DNA of 22,012 bases from a virus: the IMG/VR virus record IMGVR_UViG_3300047356_000073, positions 1 to 22,012 of that record; one strand, given 5' to 3'. The notes under the pieces are model-generated. The model did not search any database, was not told the DNA's origin, and worked only from the letters and a program-made list of their open reading frames with translations. Position numbers and translations under genes: made by a program. The first letter of the stretch is position 1. Each line of letters opens with the position of its first letter. Of the stretch, positions 11,759 through 18,600 are shown piece after piece.

Positions 11759-12348
11759 GCTGTTTCTCCCAAGATTAATTTACGTGCTTCGTTAAACTCA
11801 TTGCTTTTGAGATCACTACGCTCGGCAGTTGTGAAGATGCCGCCCTTACTAGGTGCAACCCACAAGGCTTTCTTGTCGTCGTTGTCGATCTCGCCCCACG
11901 CCTCTGCTACGGCTTCCCATGCCTTTAGCTGGAGGTGTTCTTTGATGAAGTACACAGACGCATAGTTGCGCTGTAATGCTTCGTTGTGAGCCATGACCGG
12001 CCCGGTGTCTTGTTGCTGTTGGATAGCGTGTGCAACCTCATCAGCAGACGCATACTCAGTGCCGCCAAAACCTAGAGCGGCAAGACAGCGACCGATAGCA
12101 GAAGTCTCTGCGTTCTCTAGCGCACTAGTGGCGTTGATCTTACTGGATGCGCGCACCTCTTCTGAGTAACCGGTAGCCAATAGTCGGCCATCGTTATCAA
12201 GGATGCTGGCTTTCATAATGACCAGCACGTCGTTAGCTTCGACCAGCTCGGTCGAGATCGTGTAATCGGGATGGGCCGCTCTAAACTCTGCGACCCGGAG
12301 TGCCACGGTCTTATATTCTTTTCCGTGGATTTTTACGATGCCATTCAT
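11755..12348 (-). CDS. Rad52/Erf-like single-strand annealing protein
   Basis: A 197-residue protein. The N-terminal half reads KEYKTVALRVAEFRAAHPDY, then a beta-rich stretch with LVIMKASILDNDGRLLATGY. A helix follows with T-S-A-L-E-N-A-E-T-S-A-I-G-R-C-L-A-A-L-G at about residues 75-94. E-N-x-x-T-S-A-I-x-R-A-L is typical of phage annealing proteins related to Rad52/Erf, which pair complementary single strands during recombination and genome circularisation. The C-terminal third is helical and may bind partners. It is followed by the SSB-like gene. ATG 12348 overlaps the previous TGA, with CCGGAGAAACATT as leader. The superfamily is probable but the exact subfamily is not settled. Confidence 0.65.
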   Translation of the reverse strand: MNGIVKIHGKEYKTVALRVAEFRAAHPDYTISTELVEANDVLVIMKASILDNDGRLLATGYSEEVRASSKINATSALENAETSAIGRCLAALGFGGTEYASADEVAHAIQQQQDTGPVMAHNEALQRNYASVYFIKEHLQLKAWEAVAEAWGEIDNDDKKALWVAPSKGGIFTTAERSDLKSNEFNEARKLILGETA

Positions 12349-12563
12349 AATGTTTCTCCGGCGTGTTGAGATGCTTGGCGCATCTGGGTTAAGGCATAGC
12401 CGTCGGCGTAGCCTGATAAATAGGTGTCGGTTGCAGGGTAGGCTTGGTCATTACAAGCCACGCCATCCTCGAAGCCGTGACGGAAATCACGACTAGCTAC
12501 GGTCAGATAATCCTTGAACCGCTCGGACAAGAAAGCCTCGTCGTTTTTACTTAGATCAAGCAT
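12345..12563 (-). CDS. Small hypothetical protein of the recombination operon
   Basis: A 72-residue protein reading MLDLSKNDEAFLSERFKDYL, followed by F-R-H-G-F-E-D-G-V-A-C and S-G-Y-A-D-G-Y-A. The pair of G-x-x-D-G motifs (HGFEDGVA, SGYADGYA) suggests a short repeated helical hairpin. The family is not recognised. ATG 12563 is preceded by GGAGG six bases away, and the longer frame to 12602 is embedded in the previous gene. Its TGA overlaps the annealing-protein ATG. It probably acts with recombination, but there is no direct evidence. Confidence 0.6.
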   Translation of the reverse strand: MLDLSKNDEAFLSERFKDYLTVASRDFRHGFEDGVACNDQAYPATDTYLSGYADGYALTQMRQASQHAGETL

Positions 12564-12870
12564 CGTAAGCCTCCGCGTGTTTAGCGGCTTCAGCTTGAAC
12601 AAGATCGACGATCATGGACTCTGAATAGTTCCATAGAAGTGCGCGGGTTGTTTCCACGACTAGAAGAGGGTCAGCCTCGTCATTAAATACAAGGTCTACC
12701 CATTCAAGCTCACTGCCTACTTGGTGCATTGCGGTTGGTGCCAGCTCGGAGGATATTTCCTCAACGTCCAGCATAATATCGCGACGGATATTAAGGTCAG
12801 TAATGTCGTGGTGATTCTCTTCCCACGTCGGATAGTTAATCAGAATTTCGTAGAAATCAAAACGTGCCAT
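12556..12870 (-). CDS. Hypothetical acidic protein, first gene of the recombination operon
   Basis: A 104-residue acidic protein beginning MARFDFYEILINYPTWEENH. Further segments are LDVEEISSELAPTAM and VVETTRALLWNYSESMIVDL. No motif points to a function. It is the first gene after the promoter at 12910-12938. ATG 12870 has the AACCAAGGGAGATAG leader seen also in the rightward operon, so the two operons share translation as well as promoter design. Promoter-proximal genes in phage early operons are often host-takeover proteins, which I note only as a possibility. Confidence 0.65.
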   Translation of the reverse strand: MARFDFYEILINYPTWEENHHDITDLNIRRDIMLDVEEISSELAPTAMHQVGSELEWVDLVFNDEADPLLVVETTRALLWNYSESMIVDLVQAEAAKHAEAYDA

Positions 12871-12909
12871 TTGCTATCTCCCTTGGTTAGTTCCACATGG
12901 AACATAGAC

Positions 12910-12938
12910 ACTATAGGTCTATTTTAAGGGTAATGCAA
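12910..12938 (-). promoter_or_regulatory. Promoter of the recombination operon
   Basis: On the minus strand TTGCAT (12938-12933) and TATAGT (12915-12910) are 17 bases apart, matching sigma-70 boxes at 3/6 and 5/6. The start codon lies about 40 bases downstream with a good ribosome site between. The palindrome at 12936-12952 overlaps the -35 box, the same arrangement as at the rightward promoter. Confidence 0.5.
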
Positions 12939-12954
12939 ACACTTTATGTTTATT
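12935..12954 (-). promoter_or_regulatory. Palindromic operator, copy 2
   Basis: On the minus strand AATAAACATAAAGTGTTTGC is identical to 7171-7190 except for one base in the right arm. The inverted arms are TAAACA and TGTTTG around TAAAG. It overlaps the end of the endolysin gene and the -35 box of the recombination promoter. The second copy in front of another operon makes a chance origin unlikely. Confidence 0.65.
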
Positions 12955-13303
12955 AGTTAGCGTATGTCCAAAGCACTGGCGTGGTTGTTCGGGCATCAAC
13001 GTGGATAAATGTTCTAGCAATGCCGATAGAGAAGCCCATCTTGAGCGCCTCATGTACGATGTTCATTCGCTCGACGCCATTCGATACGGCTATGTCAGCG
13101 GCGATACCTTGGCAATGTGTGCCTGTACCGGGGGCGGCCTTGACGACCTCACTGGGATGGCTAGCGTCTCTGTAGCCAGAGGTTATTCGAAACGGGAAGC
13201 CACATATCTCGCGTAGCTCATCCAGCTTTTCCAAAAATGCGGTATCCATGGAACATTTATTCGTGTGTGTACAGTTGAATTCTTCGAGTCTGAAGTGAAT
13301 CAT
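12953..13303 (-). CDS. M15 peptidase endolysin
   Basis: A 116-residue peptidase M15A-type protein, about the size of a bare catalytic domain. It should cleave peptide cross-links of the cell wall at lysis. Expected features are S-G-Y-R at 42-45, D-A-S-H-P around 46-50, zinc ligands in G-T-H-C-Q-G-I-A-A-D (His63 and Asp70), and F-I-H-V-D at 99-103 with His101 as third ligand. There is no signal peptide, so it needs the holin encoded just upstream to reach the wall. ATG 13303 overlaps the holin TGA as ATGA. The last bases overlap the palindromic operator. Confidence 0.9.
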   Translation of the reverse strand: MIHFRLEEFNCTHTNKCSMDTAFLEKLDELREICGFPFRITSGYRDASHPSEVVKAAPGTGTHCQGIAADIAVSNGVERMNIVHEALKMGFSIGIARTFIHVDARTTTPVLWTYAN

Positions 13304-13695
13304 TTACGAGCAACGTCCTTTGTTTTCTCTACGGTTCTCATTGCACCAAGCCCCAGCATACCAAGAAGAACAGGCATCATCTCGCTGAGGTCTAACAAGG
13401 GGACCATATAAGCAGAGCCAGCAATACCAAGCCCAAAATTTGCGAAAGGCACCAGAAGATAATTGCTAGCAAGCCCAGCGCAACAGACCCAGCCCACAGC
13501 AGGCCGCCAACCACTGACAAACATTGACGTATGGGATGCTTCTTCTTTGTTGACTGCGATCTGAGCTTTGGCGATTTCATGGGCCTGTCTCTCAGTTAAT
13601 GTGGCGATCTCGTGGGCCAAGCGACTGCGCTCATCGGCATCAGGGATAACCTTGTCTAACAGGTTAGAGATTGGGCCGACTAGTAGCTCAAGCAC
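13300..13695 (-). CDS. Holin, 3-TM family
   Basis: A 131-residue membrane protein matching the gene-transfer-agent-type three-transmembrane holins. The N-terminal amphipathic part carries D-A-D-E-R-S-R-L-A-H-E-I. Then comes the conserved F-V-S-G-W-R-P-A-V-G-W, where the first membrane segment starts (about 65-80). A second hydrophobic stretch covers 82-100, and a C-terminal segment reads PVLLGMLGLGAMRTVEKTKD. It forms the holes that release the endolysin and time lysis. It starts with GTG 13695, overlapping the previous TAG (TAGTG), with AAGGCGG upstream. The endolysin gene follows directly. Confidence 0.85.
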   Translation of the reverse strand: MLELLVGPISNLLDKVIPDADERSRLAHEIATLTERQAHEIAKAQIAVNKEEASHTSMFVSGWRPAVGWVCCAGLASNYLLVPFANFGLGIAGSAYMVPLLDLSEMMPVLLGMLGLGAMRTVEKTKDVARK

Positions 13696-14027
13696 TAGAC
13701 GCCGCCTTTAATCCATATACCGATACCAGTCATTAAGGCCGCCATGATAATGCGCTCGATCCATTGGTTCTTCGCAATGCTGATCTCAATTGCTTGGATG
13801 CGCTTCTCGTGATTCTTTACTTCATCTTTCACGATTGCTTGAATCTCATCAATGCGCTTGTGCGCGCGGGCTACAGTCTCCGCCAAGTAAATCTGCCTCT
13901 GTTCCATGCTGGATAGATCACGCAAAGTCTGAGCGATACTAGTCAACGCAGACTTCATCTCACTTACATCTTGAGCCATTGCCTCTTGCTGTGCTTCCAG
14001 CTTGGCAACTGACTGCTCGACACTCAT
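13695..14027 (-). CDS. Coiled-coil protein with C-terminal membrane anchor (lysis module)
   Basis: A 110-residue protein whose first 85 residues are one long charged helix with heptad spacing (SVAKLEAQQEAMAQDVSEMK and VARAHKRIDEIQAIVKDE). A single C-terminal transmembrane segment follows (about 92-107, IIMAALMTGIGIWI). This topology and its place directly before the holin suggest a lysis accessory protein or antiholin-like regulator. It is not a classic Rz spanin, which has its anchor at the other end. The stop TAG overlaps the holin start. The ribosome site (AAGAAAAAA) is weak. Confidence 0.6.
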   Translation of the reverse strand: MSVEQSVAKLEAQQEAMAQDVSEMKSALTSIAQTLRDLSSMEQRQIYLAETVARAHKRIDEIQAIVKDEVKNHEKRIQAIEISIAKNQWIERIIMAALMTGIGIWIKGGV

Positions 14028-14030
14028 AGC

Positions 14031-14192
14031 TTATTTTTTCTTGGCCGTCTTGGCGGCGTCTCTAAACGATTGTGCAGTAGGCGCACCGGCAGTACCGGGC
14101 TTACGCATACGCTCGCCAGAGCCACTAGCGATGCGATTACGCTTCGCCGCGATGTTTGCATACAAACCTTTCTTTGGCTTTCTCATGCCCAT
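14031..14192 (-). CDS. Small basic conserved marine-phage protein
   Basis: A 53-residue very basic protein reading MGMRKPKKGLYANIAAKRNR, then I-A-S-G-S-G-E-R-M-R-K-P-G, then G-A-P-T-A-Q-S-F, ending TAKKK. This K-K-G-L-Y-A-N-I-x-A-K-R motif with S-G-E-x-M-R-K-P-G is one I know from marine phages, including cyanophages, where such proteins remain uncharacterised. The basic character suggests DNA or virion binding, for example packaging with DNA. It overlaps the end of the 93-aa gene by 10 bases. ATG 14192 (AAGG upstream) and ATG 14186 are both possible starts. Confidence 0.65.
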   Translation of the reverse strand: MGMRKPKKGLYANIAAKRNRIASGSGERMRKPGTAGAPTAQSFRDAAKTAKKK

Positions 14193-14464
14193 TTTTCCTT
14201 GTTTGCCCAAAACGCCGCAGACATCTTGCCCTTGGCTATGTTCTTTGCATGACGCGCCCTAAATGATCGACGCCGGTTCCTTGCTGTCTCAGACTCCCCA
14301 GACTTAGCAGGGGAGCCAGATACACCTTGTTGACCAAAGCGTATAGTCTTTACCTTGTCGCCTTCCTTAGCCACGACAACGTGTGACTTTTTTGGATGGC
14401 CGGGTGTACGCTTGGGTTTATTATAACCCGATACACCTATGCGATCTAAGAGCGAATCACTCAT
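14183..14464 (-). CDS. Conserved basic marine-phage protein
   Basis: A 93-residue basic protein with GYNKPKRTPGHPKKSHVVVA, then K-E-G-D-K-V-K-T-I-R-F-G-Q-Q-G-V, then F-R-A-R-H-A-K-N-I-A-K-G-K-M-S-A-A-F-W-A-N-K. This is a highly conserved protein of marine tailed phages without known function. Its constancy across morphotypes suggests a general role, perhaps in virion DNA or assembly. The middle SGSPAKSGESETARNRRR is variable-looking and basic. It overlaps the genes on both sides by 8 to 10 bases. ATG 14464 is preceded by GAAGAAG. Confidence 0.7.
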   Translation of the reverse strand: MSDSLLDRIGVSGYNKPKRTPGHPKKSHVVVAKEGDKVKTIRFGQQGVSGSPAKSGESETARNRRRSFRARHAKNIAKGKMSAAFWANKEKWA

Positions 14465-14651
14465 CTTCTTCAGCAGTCTCTTCTCTAACGATTGAGACGT
14501 AGTGATTCATAAGAAGGTTAAGGTCTTGGCGTTGCTCTTCTATTCCTAAGAGTTGCTGATTTAAATTTACCGCCTTTTGCAGTGCGGCTTTACCTTGATC
14601 ACTCAGGCTTTCAACATCAATCTCACGTCCATCAATACTAAAATCAGTCAT
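14457..14651 (-). CDS. Short acidic coiled-coil protein
   Basis: A 64-residue protein reading MTDFSIDGREIDVESLSDQG, then a helix with glutamine-rich heptads (LQKAVNLNQQLLGIEEQRQD), ending EETAEEDE. The S-I-D-G-x-x-x-D-V-x-x-L-S opening followed by a coiled coil is typical of a small phage family of unknown function found near tail or structural genes. It probably oligomerises. ATG 14651 has AGGGAAAACA upstream. The stop overlaps the next ATG by 8 bases. Confidence 0.65.
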   Translation of the reverse strand: MTDFSIDGREIDVESLSDQGKAALQKAVNLNQQLLGIEEQRQDLNLLMNHYVSIVREETAEEDE

Positions 14652-15039
14652 TTTTTGTTTTCCCTAAAATCATTTTTATTACTACAGTTGTTGGTAATAT
14701 CGTGTAATTCCAAGACCAAAACTTGTGACCAAGAGATTCCATGTGCGCCCGGTCAACCCATTCCTTTGTCCAGTTATCAATATACATTTTACCAACACGA
14801 AGGACTGCATGACCACCCGTCTTGGTTTTGCACCCGCATATCTCTGCACTAAATGTAAATAGCATCCACCAAAATTTTATCCAAGACTCTTTGCACACAA
14901 CGTAATACAGGACGGACAGCGCATAGTCTTCGCAGTCACCCCGATAGACTTCTTCGACTGGCTTTATTACTCGCCACAAATCACGACCGTCTGGATCGTG
15001 CTTGTAATTGTACAAAGTGTTGAAGTCTTTTAGGTTCAC
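14644..15039 (-). CDS. Transglutaminase-like cysteine protease (BTLCP-like)
   Basis: A protein of 131 residues with a papain/transglutaminase catalytic triad in the expected order. Numbered from the TTG one codon upstream, these are Cys37 in R-G-D-C-E-D-Y-A-L, His78 in T-G-G-H-A-V-L, and Asp89 in Y-I-D-N-W. This matches bacterial transglutaminase-like cysteine proteinases. The substrate is unknown: a virion protein or a host envelope protein would both be reasonable. A hydrophobic stretch (WIKFWWMLFTFSAEI) between Cys and His could anchor it or form the core. I prefer GTG 15039, overlapping the previous TGA as GTGA. TTG 15042 is the alternative, and neither has a strong ribosome site. Confidence 0.75.
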   Translation of the reverse strand: MNLKDFNTLYNYKHDPDGRDLWRVIKPVEEVYRGDCEDYALSVLYYVVCKESWIKFWWMLFTFSAEICGCKTKTGGHAVLRVGKMYIDNWTKEWVDRAHMESLGHKFWSWNYTILPTTVVIKMILGKTKND

Positions 15040-15365
15040 CAAGGTACGCCGTCAGCAGTGACAGGGTTCTTCTCTGCTTCAATCCTAGCCGCTAGTGACT
15101 CTTCAGTAGCGTCCTTGTCTACAGTCTCCCATACCCAGCCCAAGGCCATTTCTTCAGTTAAGTCGGCGTAGGGGACGTATCCGGGCGCTGTAGGGTCTGG
15201 TGTAAAGCCTACAGTACCGTAAGAGGATGCAGAATAAGTAACAGCGTCGTCACCCTCGCCTACAGTTTCTGAATCAGTAGCCCGCCAGTGTGCAACGACT
15301 ACTGCGCCGTCCATGTCTGCTGGCTGAATGTCACGCTCAAGTGTTGCAATAGTCCATGTAGTCAT
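15036..15365 (-). CDS. Conserved tail-associated protein
   Basis: A 109-residue acidic protein reading MTTWTIATLERDIQ, then A-H-W-R-A-T-D, and S-A-S-S-Y-G-T-V-G-F-T-P-D-P-T-A-P-G-Y-V. It ends with a segment around DLTEEMALGWVWETVDKDA, then ARIEAEKNPVTADGVPW. I recognise it as a conserved marine-phage family encoded next to tail fibre genes. The function is not established, but a fibre chaperone or attachment role is plausible. ATG 15365 has GGAG eight bases upstream. The longer frame to 15392 overlaps the preceding gene and is unlikely. Confidence 0.7.
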   Translation of the reverse strand: MTTWTIATLERDIQPADMDGAVVVAHWRATDSETVGEGDDAVTYSASSYGTVGFTPDPTAPGYVPYADLTEEMALGWVWETVDKDATEESLAARIEAEKNPVTADGVPW

Positions 15366-15367
15366 TT

Positions 15368-15595
15368 TTATTCTCCGAATGCGGCTACACAAATAGCCTG
15401 TACGTTAGCGGGTTCAGCTGAGTAGTCGTCACCTGATTGAATTACATGACGGTGATACGACTGTGAAATTACAGCGCCGTCTTCGAGTACACGAGTAACA
15501 GTCCGTACTTGAACAGAGGTAGTGGCGTTGCCGTCCTCGTCATAGCCTGTGACTACTTCGATTTTGTCTGCTGTTACTTCTTTAGTTAATGACAT
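15368..15595 (-). CDS. Conserved small protein downstream of the tail fibre
   Basis: A 75-residue protein with LTKEVTADKIEVV, then V-Q-V-R-T-V-T-R-V-L-E-D-G-A-V-I-S, then H-R-H-V-I-x-x-G-D-D-Y-S and N-V-Q-A-I-C. This pattern recurs in small marine-phage proteins found beside fibre genes. Together with the following 109-aa protein it forms a pair often seen in that position. The function is unknown: it may be a chaperone or a small structural subunit. ATG 15595 has AGGAGA seven bases upstream. The fibre stop is 47 bases before it. Confidence 0.7.
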   Translation of the reverse strand: MSLTKEVTADKIEVVTGYDEDGNATTSVQVRTVTRVLEDGAVISQSYHRHVIQSGDDYSAEPANVQAICVAAFGE

Positions 15596-15642
15596 TGTTG
15601 TCTCCTGTTAGTCCAGCCCCAGAGTCCACTGAGGCTATAGGG

Positions 15643-18600
15643 TTATGCTGTTGTTTCATAAGTTAATGTAAAGCGTAAATAGCCAGCAGTAGTAGGATAC
15701 CCCATTGCTGCATAAGAGCCTGTACTGTCACTATTGCACCGTACCTGCGCCGACGTGGCATTAGCGTTAGTCATTACACACGGAGTATTATGGCCTGTTG
15801 GTATATCTAAACCAGAGTTGTATTGAAGGACTGAAATACCGGATCTATTAGCCACGGCGGCGAAGGGCAGACCGGTTATGTTTAGACTTCCTGTACCCGT
15901 CCCAGAGTCACCATAAAAAAGCATCCAAACGGTTACTACATTACCGACTTTCGTATAAGTACCGGATCTAGCGATGTTTGAGTAACTACCTGCCGTACTG
16001 CTTCCTACGACCTCAGGAGTCCACGTCCCTTCTTCATAGTCATCCAGCGTTGCACCTGTGACAGCACCGCCAGTAGTGCCGAAGACAACGCCGCCTGACA
16101 GGTAAAGGTCTTTGAAGCGCTCATCAGATTTGCCTAGGTCAGTGTTATTGTCTGTCCCGCTTCCATCACCACCACCCGGATAAATGGCGTCGTTGGCATC
16201 ATCAAATCTGAGTTTTGTGTTTCCAGTACCTATATAGAGATCGCCGCCGCTAGTACCAATGGAGCCGACTGTGGAGCCAGACTTATGAAACTCAAGGATG
16301 TCTCCGTCAGTGTTAATGCTGTTCAAGGCTAAAGTTGAAGCATCACCAGAGTCACTCTGTATTTCCACTTTTGCTGTGGTAAATGCTAAAGTCCGATTAA
16401 CCAGCAGATTCTGCGAGGCATCAATGCGGAATGCTTCGGTGCCGTTGGTATCAAAGGCCATCTTGCGTGCGCCTTCAGTCCTTAGCGTGAGAACTCCAGC
16501 GGTGTTTCTCAAGTCACCGATGTACGAGTCACCAGTAGACGAGCCGCCAACTTGGAACCGGTAGCCGTTATTCAGTACGGCGTTACCTTGAACGTCGATG
16601 CCTGTGGAGTTAACCGTCATTATGGAACTACTACCTGCCCAGAAATCCATAGCGTCGGTAGCATGGTCATAACCTATGCGGCCTACGGTGTTGGAAGCGT
16701 CATCGCCAAAGAACAAATAACCTTTCTCACCAGAGGCTGATTCAATTTGGATTCCATTATTGTCTGGAGCTAGTACGGTTAATGTTTGAGTAGGGGCGTC
16801 CGTGCCGATTCCAACATTCCCGCTAGAGTCGATGACTAAATCGTTAGCTTCTAAAGACCCATCGTCATTTCTACGAGAGATAAACAAATCCTGCGCTGAG
16901 TTATATATGCGTCTAAACTTGTTGTTAGTCCCGCCATTCTTGTCTTTGAACTGCAAATAACCGTCGTTATCTTCGATTTGAATATTGCCAGAGACAGTGA
17001 GAGTTTCTGACGGACTGCTAGTGCCGATTCCAACCAAGCCGGTTGCGGAAATGCGGAGGCGTTCGTCTCTATTTGAGGCTGTAGTTGTCCCAGTGTAAAA
17101 AGACAGGCCATAGGCTCCACCTACAGCTGACTCAGAAACAGAAGCAATCTCGCCAGTAATCCCGTCAGAATATGTTCCGGTATAAGAAGCATCGCTAGTG
17201 ATAAAACTAAGTGCGCCAGCTTTTTCACCTGTAGTAAGACCAGAGTCTGTACCGCCAATGCTTAAAACTGGACTACTACCGCCAGTAACCAAAGAGGCAG
17301 GAGAAGTCGTACCGATACCTACCTTGCCGTCTGATTTGATACGCATGGCTTCGACAATGTTGTTTGTGCCTGACTGTCGTGTTGCAAAAGTTAATGTACC
17401 GGCAGAGTTTGATAATCCGTTTTCGTTAATAACAGAGATTGATGCAGTAGATGAAAACGAAGTCCCTGAATTTAACTCTAAAGAAGCGAAAGTACCTGCT
17501 GTATTGCTTTCGTTAATTACTTGAACAGCACCACCAGCATTAAATGATTTGCTAGTTGCGTAAGCAATTGTAGATGTATGAGCTACAGATAATGGAAAGC
17601 TTGGGTCGTCCGTACCGATACCTACGTTACCGCCATTAGGTTGAACAAGAAGGTCATAAGTAGTAGCCGCGCCGTCAAACCGCTGTTGTTGTATATAGCC
17701 GTTACCAGAGCCTAGCGTACCAATCATAGTGCCGTACTGGTCGTTCTTACCTACAGCAAAGTGTGATGAATCAGCACCTGCGGCAGGCACAGTGGTTACG
17801 CTTGCGGCCATTACAGTTAACGGTGACGCTGGGTTGCTCGTGCCGATTCCTACGTTGCTTCCTGAGTTAAAATAAGTGCTGACGCCACTATGCGCAGAAA
17901 TTCTAACGTCCTCGTTACTTCCCGAATCATAAACAGAAAGAATGCCATTATATGATTCTGTTCTAGCTTTAAAGCGCAAGTCTCCAGCCGAAGTACCGCT
18001 GGAAATTTGAACGCCTGTACCACTAGAGCCTAGATTTACTACGCTCAGGGTGTCACTAGGCGAGTCCGTGCCGATGCCTACGTTGCCGCCGTTGAAGTAA
18101 GAATTTCCGGCACTTCTTATAAGAACCTTTACTGCATCGTTTTTATCATATAAGGACAATGAACCATCGTCGTCGCTATCAGTGTTAATGACTGCACGAA
18201 CACCGCCAGAACTGCTAAAACGAGCAAGGTTTTCTGAGTCAGTCCCTGCGGACTCTACGTCTAATACATATGCTGGACTGCTAGTGCCGATGCCTAACCG
18301 CTCATCAGCGGCATCCCAGTGGAACTTCGGAGTCGCGCCCGTGTCCTCAAACAGCTCGACATCGCCGTTGGCAGATATTCTTAGTCGAGTTGTTGCAAAA
18401 TCGTTAGCGCCCGTAACAAAGTTAAATGACCCAGAGGCGTCAGTGGCCCTGATGTAGTTAGTACCTGCTCGTGCGAAGTTTAACGAACTAGTGTTAGTCG
18501 GGATGGTAATGTCGCCTTGCGAAGTCTGGACAGTCAAACCATCAACAGTCACTGTGCCAGTAACATCAAGACCATCGGTTGACAGTGGCCCACCAGCCAA

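Noticed and set aside
17198-17524. Plus-strand ORFs within the fibre gene (also 18182-18457 and 19328-19633)
   Set aside because: All are opposite the repetitive fibre coding sequence. Their repeats mirror the fibre repeats and they lack start signals.
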